A stretch of 26,068 bases of DNA from CADEEN01 sp035716845 (GTDB lineage: Bacteria > Pseudomonadota > Gammaproteobacteria > Burkholderiales > Burkholderiaceae_C). Below the pieces are notes generated by a model. It did no database searches. It saw only the letters and a program-made list of their open reading frames with translations, and had not been told where the DNA came from. Shown one piece after another: positions 1-6,818 of this stretch; position 1 is the first letter of the stretch, and each line of letters starts with the position of its first letter. The stretch spans positions 1 through 26,068 of the forward strand of contig DASTJE010000208.1 in assembly GCA_035716845.1 (NCBI GenBank). The letters run 5' to 3'. A program made the translations under genes and the position numbers.

Positions 1-994
1 CCGCGGGCAAACGCTCAACATCCTGGGCGCGACCTCGGGCGACACCGGCAGTGCGGCCGAGCACGCGATGCGCGGCAAGCGTGGCATCCAGGTGTTCATG
101 ATGAGCCCGCACGGCCGCATGAGCCCGTTCCAGCAGGCGCAGATGTTCAGCCTTCAGGATCCGAACATCCACAACCTCGCGATCGAGGGCGTGTTCGACG
201 ACTGCCAGGACATCGTCAAGGCGATCGGCAACGACCTCGACTTCAAGCGTCGCTGGCGCATCGGCACGGTCAACTCGATCAATTGGGCGCGGCTGGTGGC
301 CCAGGTGGTGTATTACTTCGCCGCGTACTTCCAGTCCAGGGCGGAGGTCGTGGACTTCGCGGTGCCGAGCGGCAACTTCGGCAACATCTGCGCCGGACAT
401 GTCGCGCGGCAGATGGGCCTGCCGATCGAGCGCCTGGTGTGCGCGACCAACGAGAACGACGTGCTCGACGAGTTCTTCCGCACCGGCGCCTACCGCCCGC
501 GCGGCAGCGCCCAGACGCACGAGACCTCGAGTCCGTCGATGGACATCTCCAAGGCAAGCAACTTCGAGCGTTTCGTGTTCGACCTGCTGGAGCGCGACGG
601 CGCACGCGTGAAGGCGCTCTTCTCGCAGCCCTCGTTCGTGCTCGCGCCGCAGGAGTTCGCGCGCATCGCCGACTTCGGCTTCGTCTCCGGGCGCAGCACG
701 CACGCCGACCGCCTGGCCACCATCCGCACCACCTGGGACGCGCAGCGCGTGATGGTCGACACGCACACCGCCGACGGCCTCAAGGTGGCGCGCGAGTTGC
801 GCCGCCCCGGCGAGACGATGCTGGTGCTGGAGACGGCGCTGCCCGCCAAGTTCGCGGCGACGATCCGCGAGGCGCTGGGGCGCGAGCCCGAGCGGCCGCC
901 TGGCTTCGATGGCATCGAGAACCTGCCCAAGCGCTTCACGGTGCTGCCGGCCGACGCCGCTGCGGTGAAGCGCTACATCGAAACCCATGTCTGA
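1..994 (+). CDS. thrC: Threonine synthase, 3' part (5' end outside window)
   Basis: This gene encodes the PLP-dependent enzyme that converts O-phosphohomoserine to threonine and phosphate, the last step of threonine synthesis in the cytoplasm. The frame is open from base 2, so about 330 C-terminal residues are present; the family is usually 450-480. The visible part starts with the family stretch NILGATSGDTGSAAEHA, which follows the PLP lysine region (outside the window). It then has VPSGNFGN, the phosphate-binding glycine/asparagine loop, and ATNENDVLDEFFRTGAY. Its TGA overlaps the start of moeA by 8 bases, so the two are probably co-transcribed and translationally coupled. In Burkholderia and Ralstonia, as I recall, hom-thrC-moeA-moaD-moaE is the common order, so hom is expected just upstream. 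The assignment is secure; only the N-terminus is unknown. Confidence 0.96.
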   Translation, partial: RGQTLNILGATSGDTGSAAEHAMRGKRGIQVFMMSPHGRMSPFQQAQMFSLQDPNIHNLAIEGVFDDCQDIVKAIGNDLDFKRRWRIGTVNSINWARLVAQVVYYFAAYFQSRAEVVDFAVPSGNFGNICAGHVARQMGLPIERLVCATNENDVLDEFFRTGAYRPRGSAQTHETSSPSMDISKASNFERFVFDLLERDGARVKALFSQPSFVLAPQEFARIADFGFVSGRSTHADRLATIRTTWDAQRVMVDTHTADGLKVARELRRPGETMLVLETALPAKFAATIREALGREPERPPGFDGIENLPKRFTVLPADAAAVKRYIETHV

Positions 995-2240
995 GCTGCG
1001 GCCGCCGTTGCTGGCGCTCGACGAGGCACTGCAGCGCCTCGTCGAAGGCGCCGCGGCGGCGCGCATCGGCGAGGTCGAGCAGGTCTCGACCTTCGACGCA
1101 CTCGCTCGCGTGCTGGCACAGGACGTGATGTCGCTGATCGACGTGCCGCCGCAGGACAACAGCTCGATGGACGGCTATGCCGTGCGCGCGGCCGACGTGC
1201 CGGCCGCCGCGACCGTGCTGCCCGTGTCGCAGCGCATCCCGGCCGGCCACGTCGGCCAGCCGCTCGTGCCGGGCAGCGCGGCACGCATCTTCACCGGTGC
1301 CCAGTTGCCGCCCGGCGCCGACGCGGTCGTGATGCAGGAACAGGCCGAGCCGGCGGGCGAGGGTGCCGTGCGGTTCACCGCCCCCGCGCAGCGCGGGCAG
1401 TGGGTGCGCCGGCGCGGCGAGGACGTGCGCGCCGGCGCCACCGTGCTCGAGCGCGGCATGCGCCTCACCCCTCAGGCCCTGGGACTGGCCGCCACCGTGG
1501 GCGCCGCCCGCCTCGCCGTCGTGCGGCGCCCGCGCGTGGCGCTGTTCTCCACCGGCGACGAACTGGTGATGCCGGGTGCAGTGCCGCCCGAACGGTTGCC
1601 GCCCGGCGCAATCTACAACTCCAACCGCTTCACCCTGCGCGGCCTGCTGCAGGCGGCCGGTTGCACCGTCAGCGACCTGGGCATCGTGCCGGACCGACTC
1701 GACGCCACACGCGACGCGCTGCGGGCTGCGGCCGTCGACCACGACCTGATCCTCACGTCGGGCGGCGTGTCGGTGGGCGAGGAGGACCACATCCGCCCGG
1801 CGGTGGCGGCCGAAGGGCGGGTGGAACTGTGGCAGGTGGCGATCAAGCCCGGCAAGCCGCTCGCCTTCGGAGCCGTGCGACGGGCCGACGGCGGCGAGGC
1901 GCTCTTCATGGGGCTGCCGGGCAACCCGGTGTCGAGCTTCGTCACCTTCCTGCTGGCCGTCGCGCCGGTGCTGCGCGCGCTCCAGGGCGCCGATCCCGCG
2001 TTGCCCGCCGCCGTGCCGATGCGCGCGGACTTCGAGTGGCCGCGTCCCGACAAGCGGCGCGAGTTCCTGCGCGTGCGTCGCAATGGTGCCGGGGGCCTCG
2101 ATCTGTTCGCGAACCAGAGCTCCGGCGTGCTGACCTCGGCCGTCTGGGCCGACGGCCTGGTCGACAACGCGCCGGGCCGGGCGATCGCACGCGGCGACAC
2201 GGTGGCGTGGCGGCCGCTCGCCGCGCTCGTGGGGGCCTGA
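987..2240 (+). CDS. moeA: Molybdopterin molybdotransferase MoeA
   Basis: MoeA inserts molybdate into adenylylated molybdopterin to give active Mo-cofactor in the cytoplasm. The product is 417 residues, the normal length. Visible motifs are DNSSMDGYAVR (residues 57-67, the MoeA domain that carries an essential Asp), FSTGDELV at the start of the MoCF-binding domain, LTSGGVSVGEEDH (256-268, corresponding to the TTGGVSVG loop of E. coli MoeA), IKPGKPLAFG and GLPGNPVSSF. The C-terminal domain IV closes the protein. The ATG at 987 lies inside the last codons of thrC, and moaD starts two bases after the stop codon, so thrC-moeA-moaD reads as one unit. moaA, moaC and mogA are not in the window. Confidence 0.96.
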   Translation: MSELRPPLLALDEALQRLVEGAAAARIGEVEQVSTFDALARVLAQDVMSLIDVPPQDNSSMDGYAVRAADVPAAATVLPVSQRIPAGHVGQPLVPGSAARIFTGAQLPPGADAVVMQEQAEPAGEGAVRFTAPAQRGQWVRRRGEDVRAGATVLERGMRLTPQALGLAATVGAARLAVVRRPRVALFSTGDELVMPGAVPPERLPPGAIYNSNRFTLRGLLQAAGCTVSDLGIVPDRLDATRDALRAAAVDHDLILTSGGVSVGEEDHIRPAVAAEGRVELWQVAIKPGKPLAFGAVRRADGGEALFMGLPGNPVSSFVTFLLAVAPVLRALQGADPALPAAVPMRADFEWPRPDKRREFLRVRRNGAGGLDLFANQSSGVLTSAVWADGLVDNAPGRAIARGDTVAWRPLAALVGA

Positions 2241-2242
2241 CG

Positions 2243-2494
2243 ATGCAGGTGCGGGTGCGCTACTTCGCCTCGTTGCGCGAGGCCCTCGGGTCCGGCGAGG
2301 TGGTGGACGCGCCGCAGGATTGCACCGTGGGCGCCTTGCGCGACCTCCTGGTGGCACGCGGTGGCGTGCATGCGCAGGCCCTGGCTCGCAGCCGTGCGGT
2401 GCGCGCTGCCGTCGACCAGACCATGGCCGACGACGCGGCAGGGCTGCGCGACGGCGTGGAGGTGGCCTTCTTCCCGCCGGTGACGGGCGGCTGA
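2243..2494 (+). CDS. moaD: Molybdopterin synthase small (sulfur carrier) subunit MoaD
   Basis: This 83-residue ubiquitin-fold protein carries the C-terminal thiocarboxylate sulfur that MoaE uses to turn precursor Z (cPMP) into molybdopterin. The sequence begins MQVRVRYFASLREALG, a typical MoaD first strand and helix, and ends FFPPVTGG with the obligatory Gly-Gly (residues 82-83) that MoeB adenylates. The ATG follows the moeA stop by two bases. The downstream kinase-like gene separates it from its partner moaE, which is unusual because moaD and moaE are normally adjacent. Confidence 0.94.
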   Translation: MQVRVRYFASLREALGSGEVVDAPQDCTVGALRDLLVARGGVHAQALARSRAVRAAVDQTMADDAAGLRDGVEVAFFPPVTGG

Positions 2495-2528
2495 GCACGC
2501 ACCATCGGCTACCCTCCGAGGGTGTCGA

Positions 2529-2534
2529 CATATT
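2529..2534 (+). promoter_or_regulatory. Possible -10 hexamer (CATATT) 7 bases before the kinase-like gene
   Basis: CATATT sits 7 bases upstream of the ATG at 2542. That spacing would put transcription start at or next to the start codon (leaderless). The match to TATAAT is only 4 of 6 and no -35 box is evident. I list it because the same spacing recurs before several other genes in this window. Confidence 0.3.
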
Positions 2535-2541
2535 CAGCGCG

Positions 2542-3729
2542 ATGGCCAAGGTTCCGCCCCAGGTGACGTCTCCCTTCCATGGGGCGGGCCCCGCGCTGCC
2601 GCAGGAGGCTGCGGCTCCGTTGCCGGTCGGTGCCGCGGTAGGCGGCTACGTCATCGAGGCCGTCCTGCACGAGGGGCCACACGGCCATGTCTACCGCGCC
2701 CGCGACGCGGCCGGACAGCCCTGCGCCCTGAAGGAGTTCTTCCCGCGCGGCCTGGCCGTGCGGCGCGAGGACGGCACGATGCGCGCGCGGCAGCCGGCCG
2801 ATGCGATCCGTCTGTCGGTCGCCCTGCAGGCCTTTCGCGACGAGTCTCAGGCGCTGTCCGGTCTGAGGCAGCGTGGCCTGGTCGAGGTGCGCGAGACCGT
2901 CGAAGCGTGGCGCACCCTGTTCCGCGTCATGCCGCTGCTCGAGGGGGTCACCCTGGCGCAGCACGTGGCGCAGCGGGCAGGCGTGCCGGACGCCGCGGAG
3001 GTGGCCGCCTTCGTCACGGGCCTGATGGGGCCGCTGGGCGCGCTCCACGCGTCCGGTGTCGTGCACGGGAACGTCCGCCCGGAACAGATCCTCCTGCCGG
3101 CGGGCCGCGGCGCCGGAATGCCGGTGCTGCTCGGCCTGGGGACGGTGGCGGAGGAGATCGACGGCCCGCCGCGCGGGCCATGGACGGCGCCCGAGCGCGG
3201 AGACCGTCTGCGCGGCGGTCGCGTGACGTCGGCGGCCGACCTGTATGCCCTTGCCGCCTGCGCGTGGTTCCTGGCCACCGGCGAGCGGCCGCCGAGTGCG
3301 GACGAGCGCGCCGAGGGCGATCCCTGGCGCGCGCGCGACGGCTTCGAGGCGCTGCGCGATGCCGATGGCGGGCGCGCGAGTGCCGTGCTGGCGCAGGCGC
3401 TCGAGGCGGCGCTGTCGATGGCGCCCGAAGCCCGGCCGCAACGCGTGGGCGACCTGCAACGGTTGCTCGACGGCAAGCCTTCGGTCCGGCTCGTCGGCGA
3501 ATCGGCGCCGGCACCCTTGTGGGTCGGCGAGACGCCGGACCGCGATGCCCAGCGCGGCGACATCGAGCAGTTTGCCGTGCGCGCCGACGACGCAGCGCCC
3601 ACCGCGCCGATGCCGCGGCCCGCGGGTCCGGCCGCCGGGCGCTCGCGCACGCGCTGGCTCGTCCTGGCGCTGATCGCCGTGGCGGGCGCGGGATTGCTGA
3701 TCGTGCTGCGGCGCCTGGCCGAAGGCTGA
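2542..3729 (+). CDS. Predicted pseudokinase: Ser/Thr kinase-fold protein with C-terminal membrane anchor
   Basis: The 395-residue protein has a protein-kinase fold (about residues 36-310), a linker, and one C-terminal transmembrane helix (about 372-390) followed by a short RRLAEG tail. Kinase landmarks are a degenerate glycine loop (HEGPHGHVY, 43-51), the ATP lysine in CALKEFF (K64), a candidate helix-C Glu (E101), APE (216-218) and the helix-F Asp in SAADLYALA (D233). The catalytic loop reads HGNVRPEQ (175-182) where HRDLKPEN is expected, so the catalytic base is Asn. The DFG position reads GLG (198-200), so the metal-binding Asp is lost. It is therefore probably a pseudokinase: a signalling scaffold or nucleotide sensor on the inner membrane rather than an active kinase. 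It lies between moaD and moaE, but nothing else links it to molybdenum. ATG 2542 is the first start that precedes the conserved fold. Confidence 0.85.
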   Translation: MAKVPPQVTSPFHGAGPALPQEAAAPLPVGAAVGGYVIEAVLHEGPHGHVYRARDAAGQPCALKEFFPRGLAVRREDGTMRARQPADAIRLSVALQAFRDESQALSGLRQRGLVEVRETVEAWRTLFRVMPLLEGVTLAQHVAQRAGVPDAAEVAAFVTGLMGPLGALHASGVVHGNVRPEQILLPAGRGAGMPVLLGLGTVAEEIDGPPRGPWTAPERGDRLRGGRVTSAADLYALAACAWFLATGERPPSADERAEGDPWRARDGFEALRDADGGRASAVLAQALEAALSMAPEARPQRVGDLQRLLDGKPSVRLVGESAPAPLWVGETPDRDAQRGDIEQFAVRADDAAPTAPMPRPAGPAAGRSRTRWLVLALIAVAGAGLLIVLRRLAEG

Positions 3730-3734
3730 TCGCC

Positions 3735-3740
3735 GACAAT
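3735..3740 (+). promoter_or_regulatory. Possible -10 hexamer (GACAAT) 6 bases before moaE
   Basis: GACAAT ends 6 bases before the moaE ATG, in the 17-base gap after the kinase-like gene. It matches the recurrent leaderless arrangement in this window. moaE also lacks a Shine-Dalgarno sequence, which supports leaderless initiation, although read-through from upstream is equally possible. Confidence 0.35.
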
Positions 3741-3746
3741 CCGGGC

Positions 3747-4256
3747 ATGCCCGTCGACCCGACCGCCCGCGTGCGCGTGCAGCGCGAGGATTTCGACCTC
3801 AGCACCGAGGTGGCGGCGCTGCGTGCAGGCGATGCCGGCGTCGGGGCAGTGGCCACGTTCATCGGCACGGTGCGCGATCGCGGCGTCGAGGCGGCGGCGA
3901 CCGAGACGGTGGCCATGGAACTCGAGCATTACCCGGGCATGACCGAGCGTGCCATCGAGGGCATGGTCGACGAGGCGATGCGCCGCTATCGCATCCGCGC
4001 GGCGCGCGTGGTGCATCGGGTCGGCGTGCTGCAGCCGGGCGAGCAGATCGTGCTGGTCGCGGTGTCGTCGCCACACCGCGGCGACGCCTTCACGGCCTGC
4101 GAGTTCCTGATGGACTACCTCAAGACGCAGGCGCCGTTCTGGAAGAAGGAAACGCGGCCCGACGGCAGTGCCGAATGGGTGGATGCACGCGTGGCCGACG
4201 ACGAGGCTCTCGCACGCTGGGGCATCGCGAGCGGCAATGCGGGAGCCGCGGCATGA
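3747..4256 (+). CDS. moaE: Molybdopterin synthase catalytic (large) subunit MoaE
   Basis: MoaE pairs with MoaD-thiocarboxylate and inserts two sulfurs into cPMP to form molybdopterin. The 169-residue protein has the N-terminal VRVQREDFDLSTE strand, the GAVATFIGTVR motif, MELEHYPGM, and SSPHRGDAF followed by the active-site helix LKTQAPFWKKE. Lys126 and Lys133 in this helix have the same 7-residue spacing as the catalytic lysines K119 and K126 of E. coli MoaE. The start codon lies 17 bases after the kinase-like gene, and the TGA overlaps the crcB start as ATGA. The C-terminal Ala-rich tail is a minor extension. Confidence 0.96.
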   Translation: MPVDPTARVRVQREDFDLSTEVAALRAGDAGVGAVATFIGTVRDRGVEAAATETVAMELEHYPGMTERAIEGMVDEAMRRYRIRAARVVHRVGVLQPGEQIVLVAVSSPHRGDAFTACEFLMDYLKTQAPFWKKETRPDGSAEWVDARVADDEALARWGIASGNAGAAA

Positions 4257-4651
4257 ACGGTGCGGCGCTGGCGGCCGTGTTCGTCGGTGCGGGCATCGGC
4301 GCGTGCCTGCGCTTCGCCTTCACGCTGGCGTGGAACCGGGTCTGGCCCACACTGCCGCTGGGCACGCTGGCAGCCAACCTGGTGGGCGGCTACCTGATCG
4401 GGCTCGCCCTGGGCTTCTTCGCCTGGCGCAGCGACCTGTCGCCCTTGTGGCGGCTGTGCGTCATCACCGGCTTTCTCGGGGGGCTCACCACCTTTTCCAC
4501 CTTCTCGGCCGAGGTGGTCGATGCGCTGGCCCGCGGCGACCTCGCGGGCGGGGCGCTCATCGTGGCCATGCACCTCGCCGGTTCGCTCGCGCTGACGGCG
4601 CTGGGCGTGGCCACCGCGCGCTGGTGGTGGCCGGTCGCGGCGCTCGCATGA
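4253..4651 (+). CDS. crcB: Fluoride ion exporter CrcB/Fluc
   Basis: This small inner-membrane fluoride channel works as a dual-topology dimer that lets F- leave the cell. The 132 residues form four hydrophobic segments (about 4-26, 35-57, 66-85 and 97-121). Signature motifs are GTLAANLVGGYLIG, with the pore Asn at 42, and GFLGGLTTFSTFS (73-85), the Fluc signature with paired phenylalanines F81 and F84. The ATG overlaps the moaE TGA by 4 bases, so translation is coupled to moaE. No fluoride riboswitch precedes it, because the upstream sequence is moaE coding. It converges with the next gene, with only 3 bases between the two stop codons. Confidence 0.93.
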   Translation: MNGAALAAVFVGAGIGACLRFAFTLAWNRVWPTLPLGTLAANLVGGYLIGLALGFFAWRSDLSPLWRLCVITGFLGGLTTFSTFSAEVVDALARGDLAGGALIVAMHLAGSLALTALGVATARWWWPVAALA

Positions 4652-4654
4652 CGG

Positions 4655-5200
4655 TCAGTTGAGCGTCCTGGGCGTGCCGGGTTCCTCGTGGCCGGCCGCC
4701 GGCGCGGCAGCGGGGCTCCAGCCCCAGTCGGCCTCGGTGAGCGCGCGCACCAGCAGTTCCTGCACGGCGATGGCCAGTTCGTCGCTGAGCTGGAGCTGCA
4801 CGTTGCGCCCGCTGGTGTCCGTGACCTGGAGCCGCAGCAGGCCTTCGGGCAGCGGCACCAGCCGCACCTGGACGGCCAGCATGGGCTCGTCGCCCAGCGG
4901 AAGGGCGCGCGGCTGACTGTCGAAAGGCGTCTTGAAATCCGCCTTGCGCAGCGCACTCTCGCGGGCGGCCTCGTTGAGCATGTCGCGCGCCTCCGGCAGC
5001 AGCGTGGCGGCGGGATTGGACTGGGGCAACTGACGGCGCACCGCGAGTTGCGTGATCATCTGGGTCAGGTGCGGCCACAGTCGCAACGTGAGACGGCGCG
5101 TCAGCCAGATGGCGATCAACTGGCCGTCGGAGGTGTTGATGCGCCACAGCAGGCGGTCGGCCTCACGCACGTAATGCAGCGCAAGCTGGCGGATCTGCAT
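4655..5200 (-). CDS. Uncharacterised protein, probably cytoplasmic
   Basis: This is a 181-residue protein I do not recognise. It begins MQIRQLALHYVREADRLLW and alternates helical stretches (up to about residue 95) with a beta-rich part (about 105-135, e.g. MLAVQVRLVPLPEGLLRLQV). It then has an amphipathic helix, ELAIAVQELLVRALTEADW, and an Ala/Pro/Thr-rich tail. There is no signal peptide, membrane helix or cofactor motif. The codon use is normal for the neighbourhood. It is transcribed divergently from the flavin reductase gene, 33 bases away, and may share a control region with it. A TAGAAT box 6 bases before the ATG predicts a leaderless transcript and supports this start. Confidence 0.8.
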   Translation of the reverse strand: MQIRQLALHYVREADRLLWRINTSDGQLIAIWLTRRLTLRLWPHLTQMITQLAVRRQLPQSNPAATLLPEARDMLNEAARESALRKADFKTPFDSQPRALPLGDEPMLAVQVRLVPLPEGLLRLQVTDTSGRNVQLQLSDELAIAVQELLVRALTEADWGWSPAAAPAAGHEEPGTPRTLN

Positions 5201-5206
5201 GCGACG

Positions 5207-5212
5207 ATTCTA
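5207..5212 (-). promoter_or_regulatory. -10 box (TAGAAT) for the uncharacterised - strand gene; predicted leaderless
   Basis: On the minus strand TAGAAT is followed by CGTCGC and then the ATG at 5200. Transcription start 6-7 bases after a -10 box would fall on or beside the start codon. The same TAGAATCGTCGC string precedes nadB, which makes a chance match less likely. No convincing -35 box was found. Confidence 0.5.
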
Positions 5213-5233
5213 GGCGCCGATATAGTCGGCGCC
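5213..5233. promoter_or_regulatory. 21-base perfect inverted repeat in a divergent promoter region (possible operator)
   Basis: GGCGCCGA-TATAG-TCGGCGCC is a perfect palindrome with 8-base arms and a 5-base spacer. It lies between the divergent starts at 5200 and 5234 and ends exactly at the GTG. The spacer includes most of the TATAGT -10 box of the flavin reductase gene, so a dimeric repressor bound here would block RNA polymerase. No regulator gene is adjacent, and in GC-rich DNA a GGCGCC core is common, so this remains a candidate. Confidence 0.45.
5221..5226 (+). promoter_or_regulatory. -10 box (TATAGT) for the catabolic operon; predicted leaderless GTG start
   Basis: TATAGT matches TATAAT in 5 of 6 positions and is followed by 7 bases and the GTG at 5234. 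There is no Shine-Dalgarno sequence in this gap, so leaderless initiation is the simplest reading. It would drive the five genes from 5234 to 10331. Confidence 0.48.
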
Positions 5234-5728
5234 GTGAATCCTTTCCTGGCGTCCGACCCTCGCGCCTTGCGCCAAGCCCTGGGGCAGTTCGCGACGGGCG
5301 TGACGATCGTTTCCTGCGTCGATCGGTCCGGCCGGCCCGTGGGCCTGACGGTCAACTCCTTCAATTCGCTCTCGCTCGAACCGCCGCTGATCCTGTGGTC
5401 GCTGCGGCGCGAAAGTCCGAGCCTGGGCGCCTTCGAGGGCGCGATGCACTTCGCCGTCAACGTGCTGGGCGAGGCCCAGGTCGAGCTTTCACGCCGCTTT
5501 GCCAGCCCGCGCGACGACAAGTTCGAGGATGTGGCGTGGCATGCCGGCGTCGGCGGTGCACCGGTTCTGGCGGGCTGCGCGGCCGCGCTGCAATGCGAGG
5601 TGGCCGCACGCCAGGATGCGGGCGACCACCGCCTGTACATCGGCCGCGTGCTGGCGCTGTCGTGCGAGCCGGTGCCGCCGCTCGTCTTCCACGCCGGGCG
5701 TTATCACCTGCTGGGGGAGATCCTGTGA
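5234..5728 (+). CDS. Flavin reductase (HpaC/Fre-like, FMN-binding split-barrel)
   Basis: This 164-residue NAD(P)H:flavin oxidoreductase supplies reduced FMN or FAD to a partner monooxygenase. Family marks are FATGVTIVS (19-27), GLTVNSFNSLSLEPPLI (37-53, the flavin-binding loop), FAVNVLGEAQ, a DHRLYIGRV strand (131-139) and PLVFHAGRY (149-157). HpaC, IacG and similar reductases have this length and layout. GTG 5234 is chosen because the homologous region starts directly after it and a -10 box lies 7 bases upstream. It is the first gene of a five-gene co-directional cluster. The plausible client is the acyl-CoA-dehydrogenase-fold protein at 7654-8919. The exact flavin and nicotinamide preference cannot be read from sequence. 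Confidence 0.88.
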   Translation: MNPFLASDPRALRQALGQFATGVTIVSCVDRSGRPVGLTVNSFNSLSLEPPLILWSLRRESPSLGAFEGAMHFAVNVLGEAQVELSRRFASPRDDKFEDVAWHAGVGGAPVLAGCAAALQCEVAARQDAGDHRLYIGRVLALSCEPVPPLVFHAGRYHLLGEIL

Positions 5729-5772
5729 GCGCGCCGGGCCGTTCCCAAGCGCTCGCACCGGAGCGCGCGGCG

Positions 5773-5778
5773 AGGAGG
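5773..5778 (+). promoter_or_regulatory. Strong Shine-Dalgarno (AGGAGG) deciding a TTG start
   Basis: A perfect AGGAGG lies 8 bases before TTG 5787, in the 58-base gap after the flavin reductase gene. No ATG or GTG in this frame is suitably placed here, and the homology to NicX-type proteins begins just after the TTG. This makes TTG the start. Confidence 0.7.
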
Positions 5779-5786
5779 ACATTCCT

Positions 5787-6818
5787 TTGAGCTCGCACGT
5801 CGAAGCACCGTGGCTGGCGGCCTTCGTCCAGGCATTGTCCCTGTCGGGCGTGCAGCGCGACGACGCCTGTGCGGTGCTCAGCGAGTCGCGCACGCGACCC
5901 GAACTGCCGGCGTTGGCCATGCTCGCGCTGCAGCAGCTCGGCGCGCACGCCTTCGAGCTGCGGGTGCCCACGCCGGCGCATGCGGCGCCGGTCCCCGTGC
6001 GCTCCACCGGCGCAAGCGTGGCGCTCGACGGCCAGGACGCCGCGCTCGAGGCACTGGCGCGCTGTGCGCTGGTGGTCGACTGCACGGTCGAGGGCCTGCA
6101 GCATGCGGCGCAGTTGCCGCGCATCCTGGCCGGCGGCGCGCGCGTGCTGGTGGTGAGCCACGAACATCCCGAGATCCTCGAGCGCTGCCTGCCGCGTGCC
6201 GAGGACGAGGCCCCGGTGCGCGAGGCGATGCGGCGCCTGAAGACGGCCCGCCGCATGCACGTGTCCTCGGCGGCGGGCACCGATCTCGAGATCGACCTGG
6301 CGGGCGTGCGCGTCGGCGGCATCTGGGGTTTCACGCGCAAGCCCGGGACGTTGTCGCACTGGCCCGGCGGCATCGTCGTGGCGTTCCCGGCGGCCGGCAG
6401 CGTGCGCGGTACGCTGGTGCTGGACCGCGGCGACGTCAACCTGAGCTTCAAGCGCTATCTTGCCGAGGCGGTGCGCCTGAGGATCGAGGACGACCACATC
6501 ACGGCCATCGACGGCAACGGCCTGGACGCGCAGTTGATGCGCACGCACCTCGCGGCATGGGGCGAGCGGGCTGCCTACGCGGTGTCGCACGTGGGCTGGG
6601 GCCTGAACCGGCGCGCGCGCTGGGACGCGATGACCTTCTACGACAAGGCCGATTTCAACGGCACCGAGCTGCGGGCGTTCGCCGGCAATTTCCTGTACTC
6701 GACCGGGGCCAACGAAGTGGCCGGCCGCCACACCCAGGGGCATTTCGACCTGCCGATGCGCGGCTGCACGGTCGAACTGGACGGCCAGCCGGTGGTGCGC
6801 GAAGGCGAGCTGTTGTGA
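5787..6818 (+). CDS. NicX-like 2,5-dihydroxypyridine 5,6-dioxygenase family protein (M29-like fold)
   Basis: The 343 residues resemble NicX of Pseudomonas putida throughout. NicX is the Fe(II) dioxygenase that opens 2,5-dihydroxypyridine to N-formylmaleamate. By recall alignment, MHVSSAAGTDL (157-167) matches LHVRSKAGSDF, SHVGWGLNRRARWDAM (267-282) matches SHIGWGLQPRAQWTAM, and GNFLYSTGANEV (300-311) matches GNFLFSTGPNTEV. The proposed iron ligands H265, H318 and D320 of NicX correspond to H268, H319 and D321 here. The family shares a fold with M29 aminopeptidases, so databases may call it leucyl aminopeptidase. The TTG start is set by the AGGAGG upstream. The downstream hydrolase overlaps it by 4 bases (GTGA). 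Ring cleavage of a dihydroxypyridine or similar N-heterocycle is likely, but the exact substrate is inferred only. Confidence 0.8.
   Translation: MSSHVEAPWLAAFVQALSLSGVQRDDACAVLSESRTRPELPALAMLALQQLGAHAFELRVPTPAHAAPVPVRSTGASVALDGQDAALEALARCALVVDCTVEGLQHAAQLPRILAGGARVLVVSHEHPEILERCLPRAEDEAPVREAMRRLKTARRMHVSSAAGTDLEIDLAGVRVGGIWGFTRKPGTLSHWPGGIVVAFPAAGSVRGTLVLDRGDVNLSFKRYLAEAVRLRIEDDHITAIDGNGLDAQLMRTHLAAWGERAAYAVSHVGWGLNRRARWDAMTFYDKADFNGTELRAFAGNFLYSTGANEVAGRHTQGHFDLPMRGCTVELDGQPVVREGELL

Noticed and set aside
2320..2541. N-terminal extension of the kinase-like protein starting inside moaD
   Set aside because: The extension is a frame-shifted reading of moaD, Arg-rich and without kinase features; ATG 2542 starts just before the fold.
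936..2549. Long antisense frame (537 codons) opposite moeA and moaD
   Set aside because: Arg/His/Pro-rich shadow of the coding strand without homology features; the forward genes carry complete family motifs.
5787..6818. M29 leucyl aminopeptidase
   Set aside because: The stretches SHVGWGL, GNFLYSTG and GHFDLP match NicX-type dioxygenases along the whole length, and the operon context is catabolic, so peptidase activity is less likely.
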